Shown: positions 29,301 through 44,300 of the stretch, in pieces | Layout: each line of letters starts with the position of its first letter | Position numbering within the stretch: position 1 is the stretch's first letter | NCBI GenBank assembly: GCA_013396755.1 | Contig: VWZF01006071.1 | Span: 257,150 to 321,149, forward strand | Origin: Sclerurus mexicanus | Lineage: Eukaryota; Chordata; Aves; Passeriformes; Furnariidae | Direction of reading: 5' to 3' | Length of the DNA: 64,000 nt | The notes under the pieces: generated by a model | What the model saw: the letters and a program-made list of their open reading frames with translations, nothing else | The model's database searches: none | Told to the model about the DNA's origin: nothing | Made by a program: the position numbers and the translations under genes

Positions 29301-32300
29301 TGGTTAGCAGGTATCAAGCTGAAAAGCAAAATTTTTGTTGCACCACCATAACACCTTTTCTTTAAATTTTAAGACTCATCTTCTGATGGGGTGAAGCACA
29401 GAAGCTGTTTTGAACAACAGGGGAGCAGATACATTAAGTGCAGTGACTCAATGTCCCTAACATAATGCTGTTTATGAAGAAGAGTCGTAGTACTCTAGGG
29501 GGCCAGAGCACAAGTGTCCACCCTGCAATAACATCATTACCTACAGAATGCCAGGGAAAAGGGAGAGACAGAAAAAACGCTAGGCCTAATGAGAGCAAAG
29601 CTGTAGTGCCAGTTGCAATGACAACTACACAAACAGCAGGGATGTCAGCAGAGTTTAAACCACACTCCAAGAAAGGTGCCATGGAAACAACTCAGCAATT
29701 AGACAAGAGAAGATCTGAAAGGAAAATGAAGTTCAAAGAACACACAACTTGGTTACACCTATGCCAATAGGGCACAACATCCTGTCTCCATTCAAATTAA
29801 TGGCAAAGCTCCCATTAATTTCCGTGAGCAGGGCCTGAAAAGAACACAACCAGCTTTAGGAGCAAGTTTTTTCTCCTATAATTCCTCTTTCAATAAAATG
29901 AAGATTAATGATAATAGAATCAAGAATTTAAACTGAATTAATCTTTCCATGTTCATTGTGAAAGGGGCAGATTTTGTTTACTAAATGTTTAATTGCACAT
30001 ATCTGTGATTTCTTAAAGAAATTAAAAAATAACAACCAAATCCACAACCAAACAAAGACTATGACTCAAACATTCTGCAATCTTGTTCTGTCTTCACCTG
30101 GTCTAAAACTGTACTCCATTGAAACAGTCCACATGGAGAAATCAACCCTGGAGAGTCTCACGCATGCATGCCCACACACATTGCCTACTTTGGAAAGAGT
30201 GTTATCCTCAAGACTGCTTGCAAAAGCCCTCAGACACTGCTTAACTTTGAACAGGAATGCATTACTGCAAAAGTTTTGGCAGGCAGACTCTGCAGGAACA
30301 GCTATTACAGTCTATGGTAGGCTACATTGGTAGAAACGTTTTGTTGTTGCTTTTTTAAAAAAAATACAAACCTATCATGAATAAGGAGTTGCTGGTTTGG
30401 CAAGGAAAAAAAAAAACACTAAAGGCAGCAGTGAGATCGCAGGAGCACATAAAAGACATGATTGAGTAGGGGGTCCACAAATAAAGGGTCTCATGCCAGA
30501 GAAGAGTTGACAAAAAAGGTGAAAGAGGATAGAAAAATGGTTATCATGCAGCCCCTTAGAAAGCAGGATGCCCTGCCCTAGAGGGCTAAGTGCCCTATCT
30601 GGACAATGACAATTTAGGGTCCAGTACCTAAAGGGTATCCTCTGATACAACCCTCTGCATCCAGCAAAGGATGAAGACTCTTCTTAGCCCTCCTTTTGTT
30701 GCCAATGTATTTATAGAAACTTTTTTTGTTGTCTTTAACTGCAGTGGCCAATTTAAGTTCCAATTTGGCTTTGGCCCTTCTATTTCTCTCCCTACATAAT
30801 CCCACAACATCCTTTTAGTGCCCACAAGTTACCTGCCTCTCCTTACAGAGGTCATATGCTCTTTTTTACTATTAAATCACAGAAACTTGAAAATAACATG
30901 GATATTTAATGTGTATATTGGTTAATTGCAATGTTCATATTTACAGTCTGGCTATACAACACACCTAGTGAGACACTGTTTGCAAGAAACTATTTTCATG
31001 GCTCCTAACCCCAGTGATAGGATTGTCAAACAAACAGGTGGCATTTGGTAAGTCAAGGTAATCCTACCTAACATGTTGGAAAGGTGATAAACATAATCAG
31101 TTCAGACTTTTACACCAAGTTCCTGATCACACACTTTGGAGCACTGACAGCACCAAGATTCTATGATATGATTTCACATAGTTGTTTAGGAAGAATTGTT
31201 ACCACTGATGAAGACAACTTGTTTATTGCACACATAAACCTCAGTAAAGCATTTTAACTGTGAATGTGTCTGCTAGACACTTTGAAAAAATTGACTGAAT
31301 CATGTGAAATTGCATGGTTATTTGTTTTAATGTAAGGTAGAAAACTCTTTAGAAATTTCTTAAAAACCAGAACATAAGAAAACAAGTACTTCAGTTCAGC
31401 AGTGATACAAAAATTCAAGTACTCTACCTGTACTTGGAGAAGTATCTGCCAGCACTAGAAACATTGAAAAATTATTAATATGTATGTTTTAAAGATATCA
31501 AGATATTATCAGAAAATATTTTTTATGAAAGCCCATGAGTATATCTCTCTGTATTTATCTCCTTTGTAAGCAACACACAGAGGAAAGATCTGTAGCTACT
31601 GAAAGGACTCCATATTAATTTAGCAGTCCTTAAGACTTAGGTCTATTTATGGAACACTAAAAGTTTACTGAAAAGGAGAACAAATCTTACCCCTAAATAC
31701 AACATCATTCCATAGAACATAAATTTCCAGAAAAAGCATCGTCGAAGAGCATTAATGAGTTTGGGTTTCTTCTTTGAAGTTGCCAGCTCTCTGTCCCACT
31801 CTCTGAAAAGGAACCAAAAAACAAGTTGCGTGAGCAAACACATCAGTCTGTGGCTCTGACATACTTCAATTCACCCATGTATATCCAAGGAGATTTAGCT
31901 GAGGTGGCTAATGAAAGAAAGCTTTGCAGAGACCCCAAAGACTTGGCCTTCATTGATCAATAAAAGTTCAAACTTAGTTCAGCTACATTTTTGGCAATTT
32001 TAAACACCCAGTCATACATCACCCTGCAGGGAATTAATTCATTAAAAGGTCACATTGTATGTTTTAAAGAAACCTGCTGTACTTAAACCCAAAGCACAGT
32101 AATAGGCAAATAAATGTTCTGGAACTCTTCCAGTCTGCAAAAAAAGAAAGCACCAACAAAGCATCAAAAATGTGACTTTTCTACTGCACAGCACTATTTT
32201 TAACTTGTGTTGCTGGGACAATAACTTTCTATTCAGTAAGTTGCTGGTCAGAAGTATTGATGCTCAGAGAACATATGTTTAGTCAAAATTAAACTCACAG

Positions 32301-35300
32301 AGTGAAGTACTCCTGAGAATTTCCTCAGCTAGGTCCTTTCTCCATTTTTCAACAGAATATTAAATAACCAAAATATTCCATTTATAAACTATCAAAATGC
32401 ATTAAGTGGACCAATGTTCTCAATACTTTCCACCCGTTCTGAATACTTATGCCACACTGCAACTAAGTTTAACTGGATTGGCACAACAGTGCAGACATAA
32501 GCTGCCCCAGAACAGCAGGGAAAGCTTCTCCAGAAGCTGGGAGAAAAGGAATGGATTTAGATTGTAAGAGTTAGTCAAAAGAGCAGAAGAGTTTCTGTAC
32601 TAATACCCACTGAAATAGGGTAAAGAAGAGTAGAAGCCTAAAAGAGGAAAGTCGGGGTATGACTTCTGTACAAACACTTAGTCTTCCAATACTGGTATCA
32701 AAGGATAGTAAGAATGTTATTTAGCAGAAGAAAAGATAAACCAAGATTTTACAAGGTTATTTTGTGAAGAAAGAACAGCTGAAAGGGGAACTAACACCGA
32801 AACTGGGAGTCTAGCCTCTCTCATCAATGGACAGATGTCACAGGTGCCTGTATATAGTAATTTAGAGCATCTCAGTGTTACATCTCAGCCAGGGATCCCA
32901 GTCATGTCCAAAGTGCAACTGTGTGCAACCAGCTTGCACCCAATGCTACTTAAAACATTTCATACAACAGCCTTTTAATGGAAATTGCAGTGTGATTCCT
33001 GAAACAAACTCACTTCATGAATCTTTCTTACCTTTCTAGTTTTTCAGAAAGATTATCAGCAGAGTCTGCAGAAGGGATTTGATAAATATCTGACAGCTCC
33101 AACCGTCGTCTGTAACCCTTTTTCAAAATTGGTTTTGTCCATCTAAGCAGAAATAAAAATAAAAATTAAAAAAAAAATTCACCTGTTTCTGAGGTTAATC
33201 CTGGAGCTGCTCTGTCTCACCTTTAATATTCTGTTCCCAGCATCCAAGTATGTTTATATGCACATACACACACATACATGACATAATATAGTGCAGCTCT
33301 GCATTACATTTACAAAACTATATTTCAAAGATAACATTAAAAGAATAGTGAAACTTGCATTCTCTCAGTTTTGGGGTGGGATCACACCCCAAACTTCCTA
33401 CTGAGTCAGTAGCAGACAAATGAACAGGGCATTGAGATCTTTGTACTGTATATCCAAATATGCTATGTGCTACGCCCATGTAAACCAATAATAAATCAGA
33501 ACTATTACTAAACTGGATGTGTAGGTTTCATTCCTATCTGCTCTGCTATCATCAGATCCCATCTGGAGTACTTTATCTAGCTCTGAGGTCCTCAGCACAG
33601 GAAGGACATGAACCTATTGGAGTGCATCCAGAGGAGGCCATTAAGACAATTAGAGGAATGGAGCACCCCTCCTCATGAAGAAAGGCTGAAAGAATTGGGA
33701 TTATTCAGCCTGGAAAAGAGAAGGCTACGGGGAGATATTATAGCAGTACCTAGTACCTAAAGAGGGCCTACAAGAGATCAGGAGAGGGACTTTTTACAAG
33801 GGTATATAGTGATAGGACAAGGGGCAATGGCTTTAAACAGAGAGTAGGTTTAGATTAGACATTAGGAAGAAACTGTTTACTGTGGGGGTGGCCAGACACC
33901 AGAACAGGTTGCCCAGAGAAGCTGTGGACATCCCATTCCTGGAAGTGTTCAAGGCCAGGTTGGATGGGGCTTTGAGCAACCTGGTCTAGTGGAAGGTGTC
34001 CCTGCCCATGGCAGGGAGGGTTGAAACTAAATGATCTTTAAGGTCCCTTCCAACTCAACCAATTCTACGATTCTATAGGGCTTCCTTTGACCACCTACAT
34101 CACAGCATACACTTAACAACACAGGAGAGCCATCACAGGACTCCTCATAAGATCTTCATTGTGTCCACCATATACACACATTTTGCATTTGTTTTTTCAA
34201 AGATCATGTTTAAAAATTTAATACCAATTTAAAGACCATGCTGAATAAAAAAATTAATACCAATTTAAATAGCATGTTGAATTAAAGCAAAGCAGAAAAA
34301 TGGCTACCCTGTAGAGAAAAACTTTGGAAGCCTTGACTAATTTTATCCAACAATTCAGCTCCAGAAAGGCCTATTAATCCTCAAGTGCCAATTTGTACAA
34401 GTTTTTGCAATACATTCTGTTTGGAAATCTTTTTGAAAGCACAGGACTAAAACAAAACATTAACAAGGATCTGTAAAAACTAATAGTGTATTTTGAAACT
34501 ACTCAAGTTTCTGCTTTACTGCCATTGATAAAAAATATTTCCTTCAAAAAATTAAATGCCTGCGAAAGAAGTAGTTTATGGCTGATCGCTGTCATGCTTC
34601 CATATGTAAACAGAGTTTGTAAATAACCCCATATGATTTATGATTATGACAGAAGTTCTGCAAAACCTCAGTCATTTCAAAATGCCTTTGTTTTAAATTG
34701 TCTTTATAAAAAACAGTTACCAAAATTGCAAAAGAAATGCAATAATGTTTCCCACAGTCACTTAGAAAATATAAACAGCTTATTGGATATGCATACCTGT
34801 ATGCCTGTAAGAACACGTGTCAGACACACAAAGTAATCCACACACTCAATTGCAACCACTGAATTTGCAGAGGTTGATACAAAGATAAAAGAAAATCATT
34901 AAATGCTACACAAGTGCAAAAAGACTTTAGCACAACCGCCGAAGACTATTTGTCCGCAACTATGTGCACAATACATGCGTGCTCTAACATTTACTGTAAT
35001 GAAATTATGAATTGCATAAGACACCAGTCTGTAATCCCCACAATTCAGTAAGGCACAAAGATATTTCCCAAGTGCACAGTTACATCACACCCACTGCAAA
35101 GAGATGTTCTAAGAAAATGGAGGATTATCCTTCAGTTCTACAGTAACAGTATCGTTTCAGATGAATCCCATGGCTTTTAGCTCAATCTTTGACACCCCTG
35201 TGGCTGAGAAATAGCACACAATTCATGGTATGTTACAAGAAAGCAGCAAGGAGAATCCGCTTTGGAGAGTCATTGATAAAATATCTATAAATTTTACTTC

Positions 35301-38300
35301 TCCTGGAAAAAAGAACCAATGTTTACAGGGACGTAATAAAATGGATTAGAAGAAAACCTTTGAATTTAAAAATAACACTATTGTGTGAAAGTCTTTCATG
35401 GCCACTGCAAATGATAAATCAGGTATTGATTTATATTTTGCAGCTACTGATGACAGAAAGAACCAGCTGCTATTGGCTTTGTGAATATCTTGTGGAGATC
35501 TGGCCAATCCTTATCCTTCAGGAACAGAAACTCTAGTGGACTCCCTTCACCAAAAGTTCTGTATATGCAGATATCCTGGCAATGATCAAATGAAGACAAG
35601 TTATGGGACATAATATCACTACTGCAGCTAATGCGAGTAAGTACTTCCCAAGCAATTTTAATTATCACTACCACAGCTAGGTAATAACCTTACTGAGTGC
35701 CTCAGTTACGCTTTGAGACTGTAATCAGCCATTCCCAACTTGAAAGAAGATAAATGTTTTACAGTTTCAAACTTTGTATGTTTTGGGAAAACATTTTTTA
35801 TTGCACTGTTTCCCTCCACACATTTGATTTTATTTATAGTTTTGATTAGCACCTACCCTGGCATTTTGCCACTGCCTGAAGTAACAAAACATAATTGCAT
35901 TTAGAGCAGAGTGGCTGTATTAGCATTCAGGGAAGGCAGCATGCTCAGCACTTCTACTGTATGCCTAGAAATATCTCGCTTTACTCTGTGCTTAACTAGG
36001 TGCAACTTATCATTGCCACTGAAATTATGTGGACCATAAACCACCTTCCTCTCCGAAGTCTTTGATACAGACTTAGGGCATTCCTCATCCTCTTCTCACT
36101 GCTCATCAGGGCAGCTGTAACTATTGTAGATAAACTCCTCTCGCCAGCTAAAGGAGCAGTGCTGACACCTTCTCCTGGAGACCTCCTAGTCTGCAGCCAG
36201 GTTCCTACTCAGGCTGCTGGCAGAGCTGACACAGAAAGGTTCATCTCCCAGCTGCCCTGGCCTTGCTCGGAAGTCCCACCTTAATCAGACCTGGCCAATT
36301 TGTGCACTGTGCCAAGTGGCTTTGGGTTGGAGGGGTAATCATGGGAGGAGTTGGTCTGACACATGATGTTTGTCTCAAGGTAGATGTTCAACAGCTGCTT
36401 GGGTTGTGCTGTCAAGAACTGTAGGAGACAGTATGTTTTATTAAAAGGAATATACTAAACCTAAAATACATAAATATCTCATAAAACCAACCCTTTTTTC
36501 AGAATCCAATAGCATCCAGATTACCATTATGATCCAGTTTCATTGTAAAGTTTTGAAAAGCAAAATTACTATAAATTTATTTTAAATGACAATATAAGCT
36601 GTAGTTATTCATTTTTCTTTAACACCAGGAGACACAGCTCAGTCAGAGTTTGTCAATAAATAGGGCTCTTCTATTTTTTTGGCTTAATGGAAACAATTTG
36701 CCAGTGCTAATGCTGACATTTTTCTTGTGGTTGCTGAGAATGAGAAATTTCTTTTAAAAAGAAGAGAGCAAGAAGGAAGGGAAACAGATTGGCTTTACAG
36801 CATTACATTAGCAAATGCCACCGGATTACTGGCTGGCATTTAATGAACTCTTTTACAGAAAAACCTGTAGTGCTGTCAGAGTTTTGCCACTAACTAGGAA
36901 TGTTATTATGGGTACACACACATGAAACCCAGCAGGGTACAAGTTTCAAGGATGTACACTAGAAAAGAAGAAGAGAAGAAAAACAAGTTCCACCTCTATT
37001 ATTTACTGCCTGTAGCAAAAAATACCTTACAAGTTTGATATGTAAATATCAAATACCTAACATATTGCTTGGTAGATTTCTAATTACCATTTCTTTGTCA
37101 TTCACCTTAGCAATACATAACAGATTTCTTACTACAGCTATTGCTTTCTCCAGCATGGTCAGACTCATCCCATTCAAGCAAACTATCTATAGGACAGATG
37201 TCTTTGGCTTTCCAAAGAGTATTAACATAGGCAACTTGTCAATAGGATTTAACTCTCCCTTAAGGCTGCTTTGCATGTCACTGAAGACAGAAGGAGCCTC
37301 TGTGTTGCTAAGCCAACTACCCCGATCTTCTTCCCAGCCGCAGGAATACCCTAGCTCCATCAGGCTCTTCAGGTCAAGAAGCATGGGACACAGACAATGA
37401 CAGAACAGTGGTGCTGAGCTGTCTAAGACCTGCAAAACAGAGGAGCTCTCCTGCAGGGGTCAGTGATCAGACTGGTACCATTTCAACAGGTGTCCTGTGC
37501 AAAACACAGCAACATCTACTGAGCAGTGCAAAGGCAGCCACGGTTTTGCTTCCATTTACAAAGTATTGATACCCGTGCACAATACAGTTAGGCGTAGTAT
37601 CTGCAGCTCCTAAGGAACTGGAGCTAAATCTCAGTGGAGAGGGCAAAAAAAGTGCCTCTGGCTTTATCTTATCCTTCCTCCTAAAAGTTAAGAGGAGAGT
37701 GAACAAGGGAACATAAGCCATTATGAAGATGCTTTGGAGCCTAAGTTTTACAAGGTGTTTGTAGAGCCATGAATTCCTACCAGCTGCAGGAAAAGGCTGA
37801 GGTACCATGTAGATCTCAGACATTCCCAAAGGGTCAAACCAGAACAGACTCTGTCAGAGGCTTTGCACTCTCATCCTCTCCCAAAAGATACCCATCACTC
37901 CAGCAGAAGCAAATTAAAAATTATAAATGCTTACTTTATACTGGAGGTGTCGGCTCTACTACACCCAAAACTGTTTCTCCAGGAGAGTGTCTGCACCACC
38001 AGCTGTCCTCTCTGAGCATTCTGCAACACATCTGTAAAGGGTGACCGTAGCTCTGTGTGATCTTTGCTAACAGATGGGACAAGTCAGTGTGCCCATGGAG
38101 CACAACTGCCAGGCACCACAACCTTATTCCTGTGCTTTGGTTACTCTCAACAGAGTAGGGTTGCAGTTACTTTGTTTTGAACGGTAACTTACTGAAATAG
38201 CATGTTAGATATTCTGAAAACTATATTAAGCCTTTAGCATTTTCTCCTTTAAAAAGAAATAAATGCAACACAGCTTAATATTGAAACATAATTGCAAGGC

Positions 38301-41300
38301 TTTGACAATGGAAGGTAAATGCAGACTCTACTGATTTCTGCTTTTTTGTTGTTGTTTTCTCCCAGATCACAAAAATTAAGATTTTAATTTCTTCACTAAT
38401 AAACAGTTCTTCCCCATAAGGTGTTATTTGACATGGAAGATATTTAGCTGCAATGTTATCGACTCTGCCACTAGCTGTGAGCAGCACCATTTTAAGAAGA
38501 ATCAATGTTCTGCTGAAACCCCAGGATTTCAATAGCAAATCTTAATTAGGATTACTCCACAGCAGTTCTTGGGGAAGGCTTGCCTTTTATGCAGAGTTTT
38601 TGTGAAGTGACACTTCTTCAAATTATCTTATCTCTAAATGCTTTTCTAGCAGAAATTCAATACTTTTTCCTTACAATTGGGAAGGTAGTCAAAGCATTTC
38701 AGTTTGCAGAAGTCCTGAGAGTTATTTTTGGGAGAAAACAAAACCCATTAGGGGTTAAGTTGTGCAAGATTGAAGGACAGAACACATTAATTGTATTAAA
38801 ATCTGAATAAAATCTGTCAATTGTTTAGATACCAAAGTCAATTGTAAGACATGCTTCAAATATTGATTTAACAAAGCTAGCAAAATAACATAGTGGTGAT
38901 GATGTTATGAACAGGGTTTGCAGGGCTGTTTCAGCATATACCTACAATTAGACTGGCTAGAAGTAGTTTCTTTATCTTCACTCTTTTTCTCCATTATATA
39001 TTCCACAGCAAAAAAAAAGAGAGATTCTTTTCTTCTAGTCATTTGAAAGAACAGGGAACATTACAGAAAGTTGACATCAGCAAAACTTGCAGAGTAGTGC
39101 TATTCAAAATTTAATTGAATTTTAAAATCTCCCAGATGTGTCACTAATGTGATAGCAACAAGTATCACCCAATTTAGCACTTCACTGTCTTAGCCATGCA
39201 TTTTTCAGAAACATTTCATAATAAAATAACATACGGTTGCACATCAGCTGCCCTTTTCAAATATGTAATTTGTTTCAGCCCCAATGACTGATAAGTGGTG
39301 AGGTATAAAACCCTTCACAAAGAGGTGAACACATTTGTAATTTATTTTATTTTTATTTTAATACCAAATTGCCATTACAGCAATATGAAATTAATCATGA
39401 ATTAGGTGCTGCTTCTCTCTTACTACTTGCTCTTCACCATTTTCTCTTTATCCTGGTATGTGATGCTGCTAGTCCTCAGCATGATCCTTGCAAATTAGTG
39501 AGAAAATGTCTCATATCTTCTGATTTCCAAAACAGTCTTGGGCTTTGAGCAAAACAGTACTTGGGGGGGGGGCTTTGTGGGTTTCTTTTCTTTATATTTA
39601 TTACCAACAGAAAATAAAAGTATTCCAGAATTTACAGATTAACCTTAAACTGAGTTAAGGTGAAACAAATTGAAGTGACATATCCGATTGAGTCCAATAC
39701 AACAAAGGTTCACATCCTTTATTTTAAAAGTTGGGGAAAAAAAAGAAAAATCAACACTAAAACATGGGAATATACCTGAAACCGACTACCCTTCCCAGCT
39801 TTCACTTAGGATTTCCTCCTGAGGCACAATCTTGCCTATTGAGTAAAAATATTAGTATTGCAGCAGGCCACCCCAAGCACTGCCTTTCAGGATCAATCTC
39901 TCCTCCTGCCTATCCTCTCCTGAAGGAAGAATGCTTGCCCATATCTCACAGGCAGGAGGGATTCTGGTTTCAATGGAAAAACAATGCTATTTCAAAATAC
40001 GTCTTAAATGCCTACTTATTCCAATTTGAGAAGCTTCATGACAATGCAGCCTTGGTTTAGCTACTTGCTGACTGAAAAAGCTTATGCAGATCCTTTTGCT
40101 TGTATGAGAGGAAATGATACCCAAACAGCCTCCAAGCTCTTGCTCATCTCACCCAGGCATACTCCCGCTCTCGTTGAAGGCAGCTGAACTACATCTACAA
40201 GTTCACATGGCAAAATTTAGCAACATGTTTCCCTAAAGTCTTCATCTACTGGTTTAATTTGACTTTTAACTTACTTATTTTAGAGGACATAATGTGACAC
40301 GTTATTACCCAGATGTCAAGTTGGCACCATTCTGCCTCCACAACCATGCTGTAGAGCTGGAAGGCTGGGGGTGGGGGAAAAAAACCCACAACAAACCAAG
40401 ATAACAGCAACTGTAGAATCCTCCTGCAACAAGTCACACTGCAGTAAGTCACACTATTCTCACTACTTTGAAAATTAGCATATTCAATAATGCAGATATT
40501 CAGAGACTAGGATTCTTCAGTAGGAAAGAGGTGATAATTGTTCACTCCAGAAATATTCTGAAATAACTGTCACACCAGAAATACCCTTGTGCAATTAAAG
40601 TCCTGGACAGGAAATCTCAGTCCGACCGCACTGACTCCACCACATGCTCCCAGGACGAGTCACAATCATTGTATACCCCACTTTCTTCTCTACAGAACTA
40701 ATCAGGAAACTTCTTTTTAGCCCATCCTTTGTGTTGTCTACTTAGACTTCAAGATCTTTGAAACAGACTTCGTTATCAAATATTTTCCAGTGTTTAGCAC
40801 AGTGGACTTCAAATTTCTTTTAGTGCATTTAGAAGCCTCTACAATGCAGACAATAAAACTACTATCCATGTCACTGCCTACAGTATTAAAAAAAAATTCA
40901 ATGAATTATTTTCTATACCACAAAAACCAAATGAGCATGTAGAGGGTAACAGGGTACATACAGGTCTGCAAATCTTTCAAATGCTTGATAATTAATACCG
41001 ACTATCAAGATGTTAAGTCGTCCTCCTGCAGGAGGAAAAGAGTCTTTCAATATATTTCAGAAATTCAGATGCAACTTGATAAAGGCGTCTGTGCTTTACA
41101 GTTATAAAGCAGGCAAAGGTCATTGTTCTATGCAGGGTTTGCACTTCTGCTCGTTCGACCAAAGATGAAGTATCAGCTGAGCCAAGGACACAATTTAGCC
41201 TTATTGTTAGAGAAGGTATTCCTCTGACTGAACTTCCTTCAAGTGTAGGAGACTCGGCATCCTTTCTCCAGTGCACTTCAATTTCACTTTTTACCTTGGA

Positions 41301-44300
41301 AATAGTAATAGAAGTCGAATTTTCCGAAGGAGTCAAAAACATGCACGCACATGTTTGAACCACCTGGGGGCTGACTTTCAGAAGCACTGAAGCCTTGGTC
41401 TCCAAGGTCCACTTGTGGCAACAGACAAACGATCAGGCAGCCTCACAGGGCAATATTCTGTGCTGCAGCTGCATCCATGCTTGGTTATCACCGACCGACA
41501 GGACTTATGATTACCTGGGATTGGTGAAAGGTAGCTCCTCGGGGCTAGACACATAAAGGGCCTTAAGAATATACTATAGGACATTTGCCTTGTAGAAGCA
41601 TCCAAGCCAACTGTTGCAGCAACTGAGCCGCGACACTGTGCTCAACCCACCTGCTCAGAGTTGCCAGTGTACACACAGGCTCCCCACTCAAAGAGGAAAC
41701 GTGAGCAAAATGCTACAGCTAGGTATTAGTAGGGGATGCTCCAAATACATGTTGGGTTAGTACAATTTCTAGACACTTGCCCTCCAGAGTGAAATTTTTA
41801 GACACAAATTAGGTCTTCAAACTTCCTATACAACAATTGTGATTTTTAGGAAGTCAAGACAGTTTCAGGAGACATTTTGAGTACAAATTAACACAATAAC
41901 CCCCAAACTTCCTGAGGAAAACACATAAATCCTTCTCTGTTCAAGAATCAAAATCCTAAGTAATTTCTTGGTATTAAATTCTAAGATACACAGTTCAAGG
42001 ATAGAGCAGGGACTGCCTATGGCAGGTCTGGCTTTAGTTTCTTTCTCTGAAGGGATTCAATGTAATTCTCATGAGAATACTTTTTTAAACCAGACATTCT
42101 CTTGGCCAAGGCAGTCTCAACCTTGCAATTATGACTGAATTAAGCTACAAAGAGTAATAACTTGGTAGAATAACTTGGTTCTAGCCTATGGACTAGGTAT
42201 TTTCAAAACTTAAGTCCTGGATTCTGTTATCCACCTTAAGGGTTATTAACAGACTTCATAAGAAGTGCCCTCAGACCAGAAATCAGAGCCCACAAACAAG
42301 TTTCTTACCCAGTAGACTACAGAGTCAGTCTTGCTTTTATGTTTGAAAAAGAGTAGCTGAGCCAGAGACAGAGGACTAAAACACCTTCACCACCAAACAC
42401 AGGTAACACTTGGTCCTACATCCCAGAAGAGGTGAGGTATAGAATTGAATTTTTTTTCCTACCCCTTCCAGCACACACAGGGCAGAAGAAGGAATCCAAC
42501 ATTTATCCCCTATGGGCTAAGTTGTTCTAGGAACCACTGGACAGCTGTATAAAAAGGCAGCAGATTTGTTTTTCTCTGATTTGGAAAGAAAAAAGCAACT
42601 AGAGTAGGTCTGATTGACTGAATTAATGAGAAAACTTGACAAAAAAGCTGCCTTAGTTTGTATTTCTCAGTTGGATTTAATAATGATCAGGCACTAACAT
42701 ATTAGGTTCTGCCAAGCATTGTCACACTTGGTACATACTATGCAAAAGTATATGCTCAAAGAGCTGCACAGGAGCACAAGGATTACTTTTTGAGAACCTG
42801 TAGCTTAATATTTAAATTTGCATGTAAAAAAACCCCAAACTAATAAAGTCAGAATTGTCCCATAGTTGCAGCCATTTCTGAAACTCTGTGTGCCGGTACT
42901 CAGATAAAAATTGATTAATTAACAATACTTCCTGATCTCAGTTAATCTTCAATAAAACCTGGGTGATTGCAAAGTACTCTGACGTTGTTTGCAACAAAAG
43001 GTATGGCCTTGACCCTGCAAAACTCCAAAACTCCAAACGAAAGTAAGTAATGGTTATAAAGACAAAAGTGAAGCTTCACAATGAACATGAAACTAAGCAT
43101 GTGACCTCTGACTGCTTCTTCATAAAACTCTGTTTTCTTTAAACAAGGTAGAAAGTTGCCAATACACAGGAAAAAATATCTTGCATGCAGTTGGGATCCA
43201 AAGGGATCAACACTGCAAACATACAAGGAAAATAAAACAAAACACAAAAGAAAACCTGAAACTCCAAACATTTAGTACCTAGTGTTTTCCAAGTGTCATC
43301 CGAATGGAAGATCTCAAACCATTTGTCTTCATGTTTCATTTCTTACCCACCAAAGCTCACTTTTTAAACAAAAATTGTTTAAAATTTTGGATGAAAGTTG
43401 ATTTCTAATTTTAAATACTTTCTATCAGGACTACCGCAAGCAATTATCTTTTTTTTTCCCTTGGAAACACAACAAAAAGATAACACTTTCTTTAACATAT
43501 TGTTCCTTGTATACCAAGACAGTTTCTCATGTTTTTGGCATAAAGAATTAAGAAAAAAGGTACAAACAATAATGAAACATGTCTGAATTATTCAGTTATT
43601 AGCAAGGAGCTCCATTCGGACTTGAACACATTTAAACCAATCTCTCCAGCCTGAACAGAATACATTATGAAACAATAAAACCTTGCCAATCGGTTCACCT
43701 ATAGCTGCTGGTGGCTTATACAATATTAAATAACACTATTTATCAGCAAGATTTCCTGAGTAATAACAACTAATACTTTAAAATCACTTCTGCTAACACC
43801 ATCTTCAGCTTATCACATTATATTCAGATTGGTACTTCACACATAATTGCACAGCAGCCTCCTATAAAAGTTACTTCACTGAAACATTCTGTACTCAAAA
43901 GCAACTATATCATCATCATTGGAAAAAGCAATCTTTTTACATATATCCTTTTTCCATTTCTCTGCTCTAGTCAATATGCATCATAAATATCTCCTTAAGT
44001 TTATATACTTTATTATTATCACTTTGGTTACAGTGATCTGATAGCAGGTACAATATAATGAATCATGCATGATAAGCATGATTAAAACACTATTTAATTG
44101 ACTTAAAGACTATGCTTTTAAAAGACCAGCTCAGGTCTGAAGATGGTTAATTATGCACTTAATGAGTGTGAACTGGTTTCAAACATGGGAACTTCAGCTA
44201 GAATGGTAGAAATCAGAAGTATATTTGCTTTATCTTATTGGGTTTTTTCTTCATACCTTCAGCATCATAGGTTCTAGGACAACAATACTCTGATGGAAGT

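Noticed and set aside
29434..29770. Open frames on both strands (82 and 101 codons) in intron 3
   Set aside because: No family match to CR1 or other proteins, and they overlap on opposite strands, so probably chance.
30375..30650. 91-codon minus-strand frame next to the CR1 fragment
   Set aside because: Out of frame with the CR1 reading and without homology; a shadow of the repeat and its flank.
35444..35674. 76-codon minus-strand frame in intron 1 with protein-like wording
   Set aside because: Too short, and no similarity to a known domain. No splice borders in frame.
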